A stretch of 5,089 nucleotides of DNA from Anaerolineales bacterium UBA2317 (GCA_002345215.1 DDVH01000031.1:1-5089), one strand, 5' to 3'. Positions 1-5,089 are shown, numbered from the stretch's first letter. Made by a program: numbers and translations. Notes: a model not told the origin generated them from the letters alone.

Positions 1-4
1 TTTG

Positions 5-34
5 TTGACGATTCTCGCCCCTTCGTGGTATTAT
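5..34 (+). promoter_or_regulatory. Probable sigma70-type promoter of the infC operon
   Basis: A TTGACG box (5-10) and a TATTAT box (29-34) are separated by 18 bases. Each differs from the sigma70 consensus at one position (TTGACA, TATAAT). Transcription would start near 41-42, giving a leader of about 56 bases before the proposed infC start. The position just ahead of a translation operon makes it credible, but it is a pattern match only, and the window begins too close to exclude another promoter upstream. Confidence 0.5.
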
Positions 35-49
35 TTTGCGCACTAAAAA

Positions 50-73
50 CCAGCCAAAGGCTGGATTTGTTTT
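50..73 (+). terminator. Short leader hairpin with T-rich tail (attenuator or upstream terminator)
   Basis: CCAGCC (50-55) and GGCTGG (59-64) form a perfect 6-bp, GC-rich stem closed by an AAA loop, followed by the T-rich tail ATTTGTTTT (65-73). An A-run precedes the stem (45-49), so on the opposite strand it would also look like a terminator with a TTTTT tail. If the promoter at 5-34 is real, this hairpin lies inside the infC leader, where it could act as an attenuator. Otherwise it may end transcription from an upstream gene outside the window. Confidence 0.5.
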
Positions 74-84
74 GTCTAACCATT

Positions 85-100
85 AGAGGAGTATCGTATA
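85..100 (+). promoter_or_regulatory. infC ribosome binding site and non-standard AUA start
   Basis: The purine tract AGAGGAG (85-91) is followed, after 6 bases, by an in-frame ATA codon (98-100). The reading frame is closed upstream by TAA at 77-79. Between that stop and the GTG at 146 there is no ATG, GTG or TTG in frame. The residues encoded from 98 on (SANEFRVNEGIRVAEVRLI) match the conserved IF-3 amino terminus, so translation must begin near here. AUU, AUC and AUA are the rare starts that IF-3 itself selects against. Confidence 0.75.
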
Positions 101-673
101 AGCGCCAACGAATTTAGAGTAAATGAGGGCATCCGTGTAGCGGAAGTGCGTCTGATTGGTCCCGATGGAGGCAACGTAGGTGTTGTTTCTATCAAGGAAG
201 CCTTGAAGATTGCACGCGAAGCGGAATTGGATTTAGTAGAAGTTTCGCCGGGAGCCAACCCACCCGTCTGCCGTGTAATGGACTTTGGTAAGTTCATTTA
301 TGAAAAGGCAAAGAAAGAACGGGAAGCAAAAAAGGCCCAGACCAAGATTGAAGTAAAGGAAATTCGTCTGCGCCCGAAAACGAATGAGGCACATCGTGGT
401 TTCAAAGTGGATGATGCCAGACGTTGGCTGGGGCAAGGTCATAAAGTGCGTGTGACTGTGAAATTCCGTGGACGCGAAATGGATTACCCTGAAATTGCGC
501 TTGAAGATTTGAAGGAAGTTGCTGAATCACTTTCGGATGTGGCTATGATTGAAGTGCCACCTCAAATGGAAGGTAGAACGATGCTCGTAGTGCTTGCGCC
601 TGCAAAGGCTGGGGCGGCAAAAAAGAAAGAAAAAACAGAGCAGGCTGAAGTTAAGAACGAAGCGGAAGCCTAA
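98..673 (+). CDS. infC: Translation initiation factor IF-3
   Basis: IF-3 binds the 30S subunit, prevents premature 50S joining and checks start-codon and initiator-tRNA pairing. Started at ATA 98, the protein has 191 residues. The N-terminal domain carries EFRVNEGIRVAEVRLIGPDG (about residues 5-24) and the signature PVCRVMDFGKF (56-66). A lysine-rich linker helix follows (about 67-85), then the C-terminal domain with KEIRLRP (87-93) and VKFRGRE (121-127). A Lys/Glu/Ala-rich tail of about 20 residues (170-191) extends beyond the usual end of IF-3 (roughly 175-180 residues). Starting at GTG 146 would cut through the conserved EVRLIGPDG block and give only 175 residues, so it is rejected. The gene is first in the infC-rpmI-rplT order conserved across bacteria. 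The AUA start suggests autoregulation by IF-3 fidelity, as known for AUU in E. coli infC; here that is inference. Confidence 0.95.
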   Translation: MSANEFRVNEGIRVAEVRLIGPDGGNVGVVSIKEALKIAREAELDLVEVSPGANPPVCRVMDFGKFIYEKAKKEREAKKAQTKIEVKEIRLRPKTNEAHRGFKVDDARRWLGQGHKVRVTVKFRGREMDYPEIALEDLKEVAESLSDVAMIEVPPQMEGRTMLVVLAPAKAGAAKKKEKTEQAEVKNEAEA

Positions 674-704
674 TCAAGAGTAAGACCCAAAAGATGTTGA
701 AAGT

Positions 705-737
705 CTGCGGGCGTGAGAATGTCCGCAGTTTTATTTT
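705..737 (+). terminator. Hairpin plus T-tract between infC and rpmI (partial terminator or attenuator)
   Basis: CTGCGGGC (705-712) pairs with GTCCGCAG (721-728) in an 8-bp stem with one G-U wobble and an 8-base loop. It is followed at once by TTTTATTTT (729-737). This has the form of an intrinsic terminator, yet it lies inside a conserved operon and ends only 20 bases before the rpmI start. It may reduce read-through, or be controlled by L20 or another factor. It also argues against the GTG at 713 as the rpmI start, since that codon lies in the hairpin loop. Confidence 0.6.
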
Positions 738-757
738 ACCGAAAGGAGAAAACCAGT

Positions 758-991
758 ATGCCTCGCAAAGCAAAACCTGGAAAGAAATACAAGCTGAAGA
801 CCCACAAAGCGACATCTAAAAGATTTCGTTTGACCGGCTCCGGCACACTTGTGCGAACGAAAGGTGGCAAAAGCCATTTACGTCGCCGTACTTCTGACCG
901 AACCAAAGCATTATTGAGCGAAATGGTGACTGTGAAAGGTCGCAGTTATATCAAACGCATTAAGCGTCTCGCTCCAAATATGGAAGCCTAG
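758..991 (+). CDS. rpmI: 50S ribosomal protein L35 (bL35)
   Basis: Small, very basic component of the large ribosomal subunit. The protein has 77 residues, against about 64-66 in the usual family. The excess is mainly an insertion of about ten residues near the N-terminus (RKAKPGKKY, residues 3-11) ahead of the conserved KLKTHKATSKRF (12-23). TGSG (26-29), GKSHL (37-41) and the C-terminal KRIKRLAP (66-73) follow as expected. The ATG at 758 was chosen because AAAGGAG (742-748) stands 9 bases before it and MPRK is the expected L35 beginning; a longer frame from GTG 713 would run through the preceding hairpin. It lies 84 bases after infC and 99 bases before rplT. In E. coli, L20 represses rpmI translation, and the structures flanking this gene make a related control plausible. 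Confidence 0.95.
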   Translation: MPRKAKPGKKYKLKTHKATSKRFRLTGSGTLVRTKGGKSHLRRRTSDRTKALLSEMVTVKGRSYIKRIKRLAPNMEA

Positions 992-1016
992 TCTTCCGAT
1001 AGTCGTCAAATTTTTT

Positions 1017-1080
1017 ATTTGCGGCTTACGGGTGTATGCAACTGGTATAACTTACCGACGCCCGCGAGTTTGCAGGAGGT
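1017..1080 (+). promoter_or_regulatory. Structured rplT leader: bulged hairpin, possible pseudoknot next to the RBS
   Basis: An outer stem pairs 1029-1035 with 1058-1064 (7 bp, one G-U), and an inner stem pairs 1043-1047 with 1053-1057 (5 bp, one G-U, loop TAACT). They are separated by a one-sided bulge, ATGCAAC (1036-1042). TGCAA in that bulge (1037-1041) is complementary to TTGCA at 1070-1074, which abuts the Shine-Dalgarno AGGAGGT (1074-1080); the pairing would make a pseudoknot against the ribosome site. A competing 8-bp stem, 1017-1024 with 1062-1069 (two G-U pairs), excludes the outer stem. Pairing was found by eye and not scored. L20 is known to autoregulate through RNA structures that mimic its 23S site; assignment to L20 here is inference. 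Confidence 0.4.
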
Positions 1081-1090
1081 ATAAAGTAAG

Positions 1091-1432
1091 ATGCGCGTGA
1101 AAGGTGGTCCGCAAGGACATTTACGTCATAAGAAAATTTTGAAAATCACGAAGGGGCAACGTGGCTCAAAACATCTTTTGTTCAAACGAGCAAATGAAGC
1201 AATGTTGAAAAGCCTGTGGTACGCCACTCGTGACCGCCGTGTGCGAAAACGTGATTTACGCAAGTTGTGGATTGCACGTATCAATGCCGCGGCACGTTTG
1301 AATGGCACCACTTACAGTCGTTTGGTGGCTTCCATGAAGAAAGCAAACATTGAACTCAATCGCAAGATGTTGGCTGACTTGGCAGTACGAAACCCACAAG
1401 CCTTTGCGGCAGTGGTTTCACAAACAAAGTAA
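1091..1432 (+). CDS. rplT: 50S ribosomal protein L20 (bL20)
   Basis: Binds 23S rRNA early in assembly of the large subunit; in several bacteria it also represses its own operon by binding the mRNA. The protein has 113 residues, close to the family's 115-120. Its basic N-terminal extension (RHKKILKITKGQRGSK, residues 12-27) is the part that threads into rRNA. The central YATRDRRVRKRDLRKLWIARINAAAR block (44-69) and the C-terminal LADLAVRNPQAFAAVV (94-109) are clear L20 hallmarks. The start at ATG 1091 lies 10 bases after a near-perfect Shine-Dalgarno AGGAGGT (1074-1080). Last gene of the operon, followed directly by a strong terminator. Compared with most L20 proteins, which start MARVKRG, this one begins MRVKGG, a one-residue shortening; no defect is evident. 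Confidence 0.97.
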   Translation: MRVKGGPQGHLRHKKILKITKGQRGSKHLLFKRANEAMLKSLWYATRDRRVRKRDLRKLWIARINAAARLNGTTYSRLVASMKKANIELNRKMLADLAVRNPQAFAAVVSQTK

Positions 1433-1436
1433 ATCA

Positions 1437-1469
1437 ATTGGGACACGTTAGCGTGTCCCAATAATTTTT
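1437..1469 (+). terminator. Strong intrinsic terminator of the infC-rpmI-rplT operon
   Basis: A perfect 11-bp stem pairs 1437-1447 (ATTGGGACACG) with 1452-1462 (CGTGTCCCAAT), closed by a TTAG loop and followed by AATTTTT (1463-1469). It begins 4 bases after the rplT stop codon. The next gene starts 20 bases downstream, so it probably needs its own promoter. Confidence 0.93.
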
Positions 1470-1476
1470 AACGGGG

Positions 1477-1482
1477 TAAAAT
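1477..1482 (+). promoter_or_regulatory. Candidate -10 element for a leaderless macro-domain transcript
   Basis: TAAAAT stands 6 bases before the ATG at 1489, so transcription would begin at or near the start codon. Only a weak GGGG (1473-1476) could serve as a ribosome site, which is consistent with a leaderless mRNA. No convincing -35 box is visible 16-18 bases upstream, where the terminator stem lies. Weak evidence. Confidence 0.3.
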
Positions 1483-1488
1483 AGAAAA

Positions 1489-2058
1489 ATGAATTCCATT
1501 ATCGTTGAGAGAAAACTATCTACAAATCAAACTCTGCAAATTGTGCAGGGTGATATTACGATTGAAGAAGTAGATGCAATCGTCAATGCGGCGAATGAAG
1601 ATTTGCAACATGGTGGTGGTGTAGCGTGGGCGATTTCAAATAAAGGTGGGTCTGCTATTCAAAAAGAAAGTGATGATTGGATTCGCAAGCATGGACCTGT
1701 TTCTCATGCGCTTCCTGCTTGGACTTCAGGCGGGTTGCTGAAAGCGCGACATGTGATTCACGCCGTCGGACCTGTTTGGGGTGAAACTTCTGACGATGAT
1801 AAAAATTTATCAGATGCAGTGACAGGTTCTTTACGAGTTGCAGACGAATTGAAATGCAAATCTATTTCTATGCCTGCCATTTCAACTGGAATTTTCGGTT
1901 TTCCGAAAGAACGTGCGGCAGGGATTATCTTAAAATCTATTGATGACTATTTTGTAGAAAATAAAAACTCTGGAGTTGAAAAAGTTCGGATTATTTTGTT
2001 TGATGATTCTTCTGTAAAAGTATTTCTTGATAAATGGAATATGGTTAATGGTTCATAA
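1489..2058 (+). CDS. Macro domain protein (ADP-ribose binding, possible de-ADP-ribosylase)
   Basis: Single-domain cytosolic protein of 189 residues with the complete macro fold signature. Macro domains bind ADP-ribose and its derivatives; some remove ADP-ribose from proteins or nucleic acids or hydrolyse O-acetyl-ADP-ribose. Visible are VQGDITIEEVDAIVNAAN (residues 19-36, adenine and distal-ribose contacts), the glycine-rich loop GGGVAWAI (42-49), HVIHAVGP (88-95), and the diphosphate-binding loop PAISTGIFGFPKERAA (129-144). The GGGVA loop resembles the Af1521-like group more than MacroD types, which usually have GGGGVDGAI; hydrolase activity is therefore uncertain. No signal peptide or membrane segment is seen. 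It follows the ribosomal operon terminator and precedes the methyltransferase gene by 24 bases. The start gives the expected short lead-in before the first strand. Substrate unknown. Confidence 0.9.
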   Translation: MNSIIVERKLSTNQTLQIVQGDITIEEVDAIVNAANEDLQHGGGVAWAISNKGGSAIQKESDDWIRKHGPVSHALPAWTSGGLLKARHVIHAVGPVWGETSDDDKNLSDAVTGSLRVADELKCKSISMPAISTGIFGFPKERAAGIILKSIDDYFVENKNSGVEKVRIILFDDSSVKVFLDKWNMVNGS

Positions 2059-2070
2059 TCCATTACCCAT
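2041..2070 (+). repeat. Inverted repeat over the macro-gene stop codon
   Basis: ATGGTTAATGG (2041-2051) and CCATTACCCAT (2060-2070) pair at 10 of 11 positions (one T-C mismatch), with an 8-base loop containing the TAA stop at 2056-2058. No T-tract follows, so it does not look like an intrinsic terminator. It could protect the mRNA end or be a trace of a small dispersed repeat. Confidence 0.5.
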
Positions 2071-2082
2071 CCTCTATTCTCC

Positions 2083-2874
2083 ATGATAACATCCAACCAA
2101 AACTCAAAAATAAAATTAGTACGCGCTTTATTAGGTCGCGCCAAAGAACGACGTGAAGCAGGCTTGTTTGTGATTGAAGGCGTTCGCCTTTTTGAAGAAG
2201 CAGTAAATAGCAATTGGGAATTCCATTTCGTTTTATATGATGAAACTTTGAGTGAAAGAGGAAAGTCTCAGGTCGAAAGTCTAAAGTCTAAGAATATTGA
2301 AGTTGAAGAAGTTTCTGCAAGTGTGATGAAATCAATCAGCGAGACAGAATCACCACAAGGGATTCTGGCAGTTCTCAAAATTAACCAACTCCCGATTCCT
2401 AATTCCCCAAATTTTATTTTAATCCCTGACCAAATCCGTGACCCTGGCAATCTTGGCACACTACTTCGGTCAGCACTTGCGACAGGCGTACAAACAATCT
2501 TAATTCCACCAGAAACAACGGATGCATTTGCTCCCAAAGTTTTACGTTCTGGGATGGGAGCTCATTTCAAATTGCCAATTCAAGAAATGAGTTGGGAAGA
2601 AATAAGTCAGGTTGTAAAGTTGGCAGGTTTGAATGTTTTGATTGCAGACATGAATGGAGAATCTTGTTGGGAAACTGATTTACGAAAACCAATGGCTTTG
2701 ATTATCGGCAGTGAGGCAGAAGGTGCAAGTGAATCCGCAAGAAAGTTAGCGAATGGAAAAATCAGTATTCCAATGTCTGGGGATATAGAGTCATTAAATG
2801 CAGGGATAGCTGGGTCAGTGTTAATGTTTGAGGTTTTAAGGCAGAGAATGCATGATGAAAGTTCCATCTCATAA
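2083..2874 (+). CDS. TrmH/SpoU-family RNA 2'-O-methyltransferase
   Basis: Transfers a methyl group from S-adenosylmethionine to a ribose 2'-OH of rRNA or tRNA, as a dimer with a trefoil-knot active site. The protein has 263 residues. The N-terminal substrate-binding domain shows the conserved GLFVIEGVRLFEEA (about residues 27-40). The SPOUT domain holds motif 1, DQIRDPGNLGTLLRSA (116-131, with N123 and R129), motif 2, ALIIGSEAEGAS (205-216), and motif 3, ISIPMSGDIESLNAGIAGSVLMFEVLRQR (227-255). All key residues are present, so it should be active. Length and layout suit the 23S rRNA (guanosine-2'-O)-methyltransferase group (RlmB/TsnR-like), but the target cannot be read from sequence. No Shine-Dalgarno stands before ATG 2083; the preceding 24 bases are pyrimidine-rich. 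Its 3' end overlaps the next gene by 23 bases. Confidence 0.92.
   Translation: MITSNQNSKIKLVRALLGRAKERREAGLFVIEGVRLFEEAVNSNWEFHFVLYDETLSERGKSQVESLKSKNIEVEEVSASVMKSISETESPQGILAVLKINQLPIPNSPNFILIPDQIRDPGNLGTLLRSALATGVQTILIPPETTDAFAPKVLRSGMGAHFKLPIQEMSWEEISQVVKLAGLNVLIADMNGESCWETDLRKPMALIIGSEAEGASESARKLANGKISIPMSGDIESLNAGIAGSVLMFEVLRQRMHDESSIS
2262..2289 (+). repeat. Three direct copies of AAAGTCT inside the methyltransferase gene
   Basis: AAAGTCT occurs at 2262-2268, 2276-2282 and 2283-2289, the last two in tandem. The copies encode part of QVESLKSKN between the N-terminal domain and the SPOUT domain, an exposed region where insertions are tolerated. Possibly a small tandem expansion or a dispersed short repeat; chance in AT-rich DNA is also possible. 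Confidence 0.4.
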
Positions 2875-3874
2875 AACCATAATAAATCAATATCTAAACT
2901 GGGATTTGGTTGAAGAGCGTTTAAGGCGCTATAAAAATATTAATAAGTATTTTCCACTAAATGAATTAAAAAGCTGTTTGGATACTTCGCCATATTATTG
3001 TCATTACTTAAGCTGGCGGTTAGGGACTTGGGAAAATGAAGAGTTATTTGAATTTTTTGATTCTTTATTATTTGAAGCTGAACAATTATCTAACTGGGAT
3101 AGAGATAGAATTTACAAAGGATGTGAATTTGAAAACTTCTGGAGTTTGATTTGGGAACTACAAGTTGCAAAGTTATTTTCCTTTCAATTGAAAGGAAAAG
3201 TTGAGTGGACAAAATCAGGTCCTGATTTGAAAGTAGATTTAGATGGAAACACGTTTTTCGTAGAATGTACAGTATACAGAAAATCCTTTGGGCTAGAAGA
3301 ATTTATTTCAGAATTAATCAAACCTATTCATCCGTGGCTTAAAGTTTCACATCGACCATTTAATAAATTTTCGCTTCCGAAAAACAATTTAATTGATCTT
3401 TTTCTGGATGAATTATTAGAACCCGTTATGGATCCGATTTATTTAAAAGAAAAAATAATGGAATCTTACAATATTTCCCCTATTGTCTTATCTAATTCAA
3501 AAGAAATAGAAAACATACATATCTTTATAGAAAATCCGCATAGGGCAGAAAATAATTTTGATCAACCATGGATGGGTACTGGATTACCTGAGGGATTTTT
3601 AGATACTGCTGTCAGGGAAGCACTTAACAATAAACGTAAATCAAATGAATTGAAAGTTCATAGACCTAATTTACTATTAGTAAATTTTTTACTTGGTACT
3701 GATTATCAATTAGGAAAAGCTTTAAGAAATATTCCTTCGCCTAACTTAGGAGAAGAATTTGATGCAGTAGTACTAACTGAGTGTGGTATTGATGAGATAC
3801 CTTCCTTGGATAAAAGAGATGTATATTTTAATGGTTTTGATAACAACCATCCAATAAAAGGTTTCTTAAATTAA
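2852..3874 (+). CDS. Uncharacterised protein with PD-(D/E)XK nuclease-like pattern
   Basis: I do not recognise this 340-residue protein as a named family. A central segment fits the PD-(D/E)XK (restriction-endonuclease-like) core. A helix has a glutamate, FWSLIWELQVAKLF (96-109, E102). Then comes GPDLKVDL (123-130, D125), followed after a turn by the strand FFVECTVYRK (135-144, E138). The usual lysine two residues after the glutamate is replaced by T140, so the site may be altered or a nearby lysine (K144) may substitute. Later hydrophobic strands, NLLLVNFLL (273-281) and FDAVVLTECG (303-312), would complete an alpha/beta fold. It is rich in Phe, Trp, Asn and Lys and has no signal peptide or membrane segment. 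ATGATG at 2852 offers two adjacent starts behind a weak AAGG (2838-2841). Overlaps with both neighbours imply co-translation. The gene is distinctly AT-rich (60 bases from 2941: 16 G/C). Gene call firm; nuclease assignment tentative. Confidence 0.8.
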   Translation: MMKVPSHKTIINQYLNWDLVEERLRRYKNINKYFPLNELKSCLDTSPYYCHYLSWRLGTWENEELFEFFDSLLFEAEQLSNWDRDRIYKGCEFENFWSLIWELQVAKLFSFQLKGKVEWTKSGPDLKVDLDGNTFFVECTVYRKSFGLEEFISELIKPIHPWLKVSHRPFNKFSLPKNNLIDLFLDELLEPVMDPIYLKEKIMESYNISPIVLSNSKEIENIHIFIENPHRAENNFDQPWMGTGLPEGFLDTAVREALNNKRKSNELKVHRPNLLLVNFLLGTDYQLGKALRNIPSPNLGEEFDAVVLTECGIDEIPSLDKRDVYFNGFDNNHPIKGFLN

Positions 3875-5082
3875 TGAAAATCCGATCTATCACTTATTTT
3901 TGCAATCCTAAATATCCGCTTAATGAAAAAATCCTACGAAAGGCAGGAGAATTTTTATCTAAAGCAAAATCCGCATTTGAATCTGCGGGTTATGAAGTGC
4001 AAACTGTTCGCTTAGCAACGATTCCATTTCCAAAATTGCTTGGTGAAAAAAACATAAATGATTTACCTAAGTTTGCGAATAATTTTTCTAAAGCCATTCA
4101 AGAAGTTGGGATTTCTTACGCTTCGTTAGGACCTGCTTTGCCTGAATTTCCAAAAAGTTATCAGGTAATTCCAGAAGCGATTTCTGCAAGTGAAAATATA
4201 TTTTTTAGTGGAGCAATGACAAGTGACAACAATATTCATCTTGCACAAGTTAAAGCATGTGCTGAGATTATCGTCCGAAATGCGCCATTAGACGCAAATG
4301 GTTTTGCAAATTTAAGATTTGCGGCGTTAGCAAATGTGAATGCTGGCGCGCCGTTTTTCCCTGCCGCGTATTGGAATGATGATGAATCTGCGTTTGCTGT
4401 CGCGGTTGAGTCTGCTGACGTGGCAGTGAATGCTTTCGCTGGAACATCAAGCCTCCACGAAGGAAGAAGCGCGTTAATTTCTGAAATCGAAAAACATGGT
4501 CAAGCCATTGAAAAAATCGCAAAGCAAGATTTATCTGAAATAATTTTTTTAGGAATTGATTTTTCTTTCGCGCCATTTCCTGATGATGCACATTCATTGG
4601 GCAAGGCAGTTGAAAATATGGGTGTGAAAAAAATTGGTTTGCATGGTTCGCTTGCCGCTGCCGCGATTCTCACCGAAGCGATTGAACGTGCGAATTTTCC
4701 GCATGTCGGTTTCAATGGTTTTATGCAACCTGTTTTGGAAGATTCTGTTTTGGCAAAACGCGCCGCGGATGGAACGTTGACCATCAAAGATGCTTTGTTG
4801 TATTCAGCAGTTTGTGGCACGGGCTTGGATACTGTTCCCTTGCCCGGCGATTCAAGTGCTGATGAAATTACGCCTCTTTTATTAGACTTGTGTGCTTTGT
4901 CACTGCGCCTCGACAAACCACTCACTGCACGCTTGATGCCGATTCCCGGTAAAGTTGCAGGTGATGAAACAAATTTTGATTTTGCATTTTTTGCAAACAG
5001 CAAAGTGATGAAGTTAGACAGCCAGCCTTTGCAAAATTCTTTAGGTGGTGATGAAAGTTTTGAGTTGAAAAAGAAAATATAA
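3874..5082 (+). CDS. DUF711 (UPF0210, 'PFL family') protein
   Basis: A 402-residue protein of a conserved bacterial and archaeal family (DUF711) whose biochemical role is unknown to me. The family is described as structurally related to pyruvate formate-lyase-like enzymes, but I see no glycyl-radical loop (RVxGY type) here. Family-like features include RSITYFCNP near the start (4-12), GAMTSDNNIHLAQVKACAEII (113-133), LANVNAGAPFFPAAYW (152-167), a conserved SLHEG (193-197), GIDFSFAPFPDDAHSLG (227-243), YSAVCGTGLDTVPLPGD (310-326) and ARLMPIPGKVAGD (352-364). The several Asp, His and Asn clusters suggest a ligand or metal site, which is inference. The start codon overlaps the preceding stop by one base (TAATG), suggesting translational coupling; AAAGG (3857-3861) is a weak, distant ribosome site. 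The first 60-odd bases are AT-rich like the upstream gene, while later parts are richer in GC (60 bases from 4381: 32 G/C). The gene is complete and ends 7 bases before the window edge. Confidence 0.88.
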   Translation: MKIRSITYFCNPKYPLNEKILRKAGEFLSKAKSAFESAGYEVQTVRLATIPFPKLLGEKNINDLPKFANNFSKAIQEVGISYASLGPALPEFPKSYQVIPEAISASENIFFSGAMTSDNNIHLAQVKACAEIIVRNAPLDANGFANLRFAALANVNAGAPFFPAAYWNDDESAFAVAVESADVAVNAFAGTSSLHEGRSALISEIEKHGQAIEKIAKQDLSEIIFLGIDFSFAPFPDDAHSLGKAVENMGVKKIGLHGSLAAAAILTEAIERANFPHVGFNGFMQPVLEDSVLAKRAADGTLTIKDALLYSAVCGTGLDTVPLPGDSSADEITPLLLDLCALSLRLDKPLTARLMPIPGKVAGDETNFDFAFFANSKVMKLDSQPLQNSLGGDESFELKKKI

Positions 5083-5089
5083 GTTACAC

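Noticed and set aside
146..148. GTG 146 as the infC start
   Set aside because: It cuts inside the conserved IF-3 block EVRLIGPDG and has no Shine-Dalgarno; matching residues continue upstream to ATA 98.
713..757. N-terminal extension of L35 from GTG 713 (92 residues)
   Set aside because: The added codons run through the hairpin and T-tract and encode nothing like L35; ATG 758 has a good Shine-Dalgarno and the expected MPRK start.
1008..1020. T-rich run after rpmI as an intrinsic terminator
   Set aside because: Only a 3-bp stem (997-999 with 1003-1005) precedes it, too weak to terminate.
4500..5003. Long antisense open frame of 167 codons opposite the DUF711 gene
   Set aside because: It mirrors the codon pattern of a well-supported gene on the + strand, has no recognisable domain, and has no evident ribosome site. 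The other minus-strand frames (76-297, 233-442, 1126-1311, 1947-2213, 2268-2537, 2607-2867, 4268-4597) were rejected on the same grounds.
1489..5082. The macro domain, methyltransferase, nuclease-like and DUF711 genes as a known defence system
   Set aside because: Three of the four are common housekeeping or broadly distributed families, and no known defence arrangement matches; only the nuclease-like gene stands out.

Overview
The window most resembles a bacterial chromosome of moderate to low GC. A member of the Chloroflexota (Anaerolineae-like) is my best guess, from the flavour of the IF-3, L35, L20 and DUF711 proteins. That is inference from protein style; nothing in the window, such as an rRNA gene, fixes the taxonomy. 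All seven genes are on the + strand and packed closely.

Bases 1-1470 hold the classical translation operon infC-rpmI-rplT (initiation factor IF-3, ribosomal proteins L35 and L20). It has a plausible sigma70-type promoter at 5-34, a small leader hairpin at 50-64, and a strong intrinsic terminator at 1437-1469. infC has no ATG, GTG or TTG that would give a full-length protein. The best start is an ATA at 98, placed well behind a Shine-Dalgarno sequence. This echoes the rare AUU start through which IF-3 limits its own synthesis in E. coli. Both internal gaps of the operon carry RNA structure. A hairpin followed by a T-tract lies between infC and rpmI. A bulged hairpin with a possible pseudoknot, plus a competing fold, sits directly before the rplT ribosome binding site. 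These are candidates for L20-type autogenous control.

Bases 1471-5082 hold a second, looser set of four genes: a macro domain protein (ADP-ribose binding), a SpoU/TrmH-family RNA 2'-O-methyltransferase, a protein I do not recognise that shows a PD-(D/E)XK nuclease-like pattern, and a DUF711 (UPF0210, 'PFL family') protein. The last three are tightly linked: the unknown gene overlaps the methyltransferase gene by 23 bases and the DUF711 start by 1 base. The unknown gene is visibly AT-rich and is the most likely accessory or acquired element. A shared pathway for the four genes is not evident; co-transcription is the most that can be supported.

No tRNA, rRNA, CRISPR array or insertion sequence was seen. 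No gene-free stretch exceeds about 100 bases. The last 7 bases (5083-5089) are too short to interpret.
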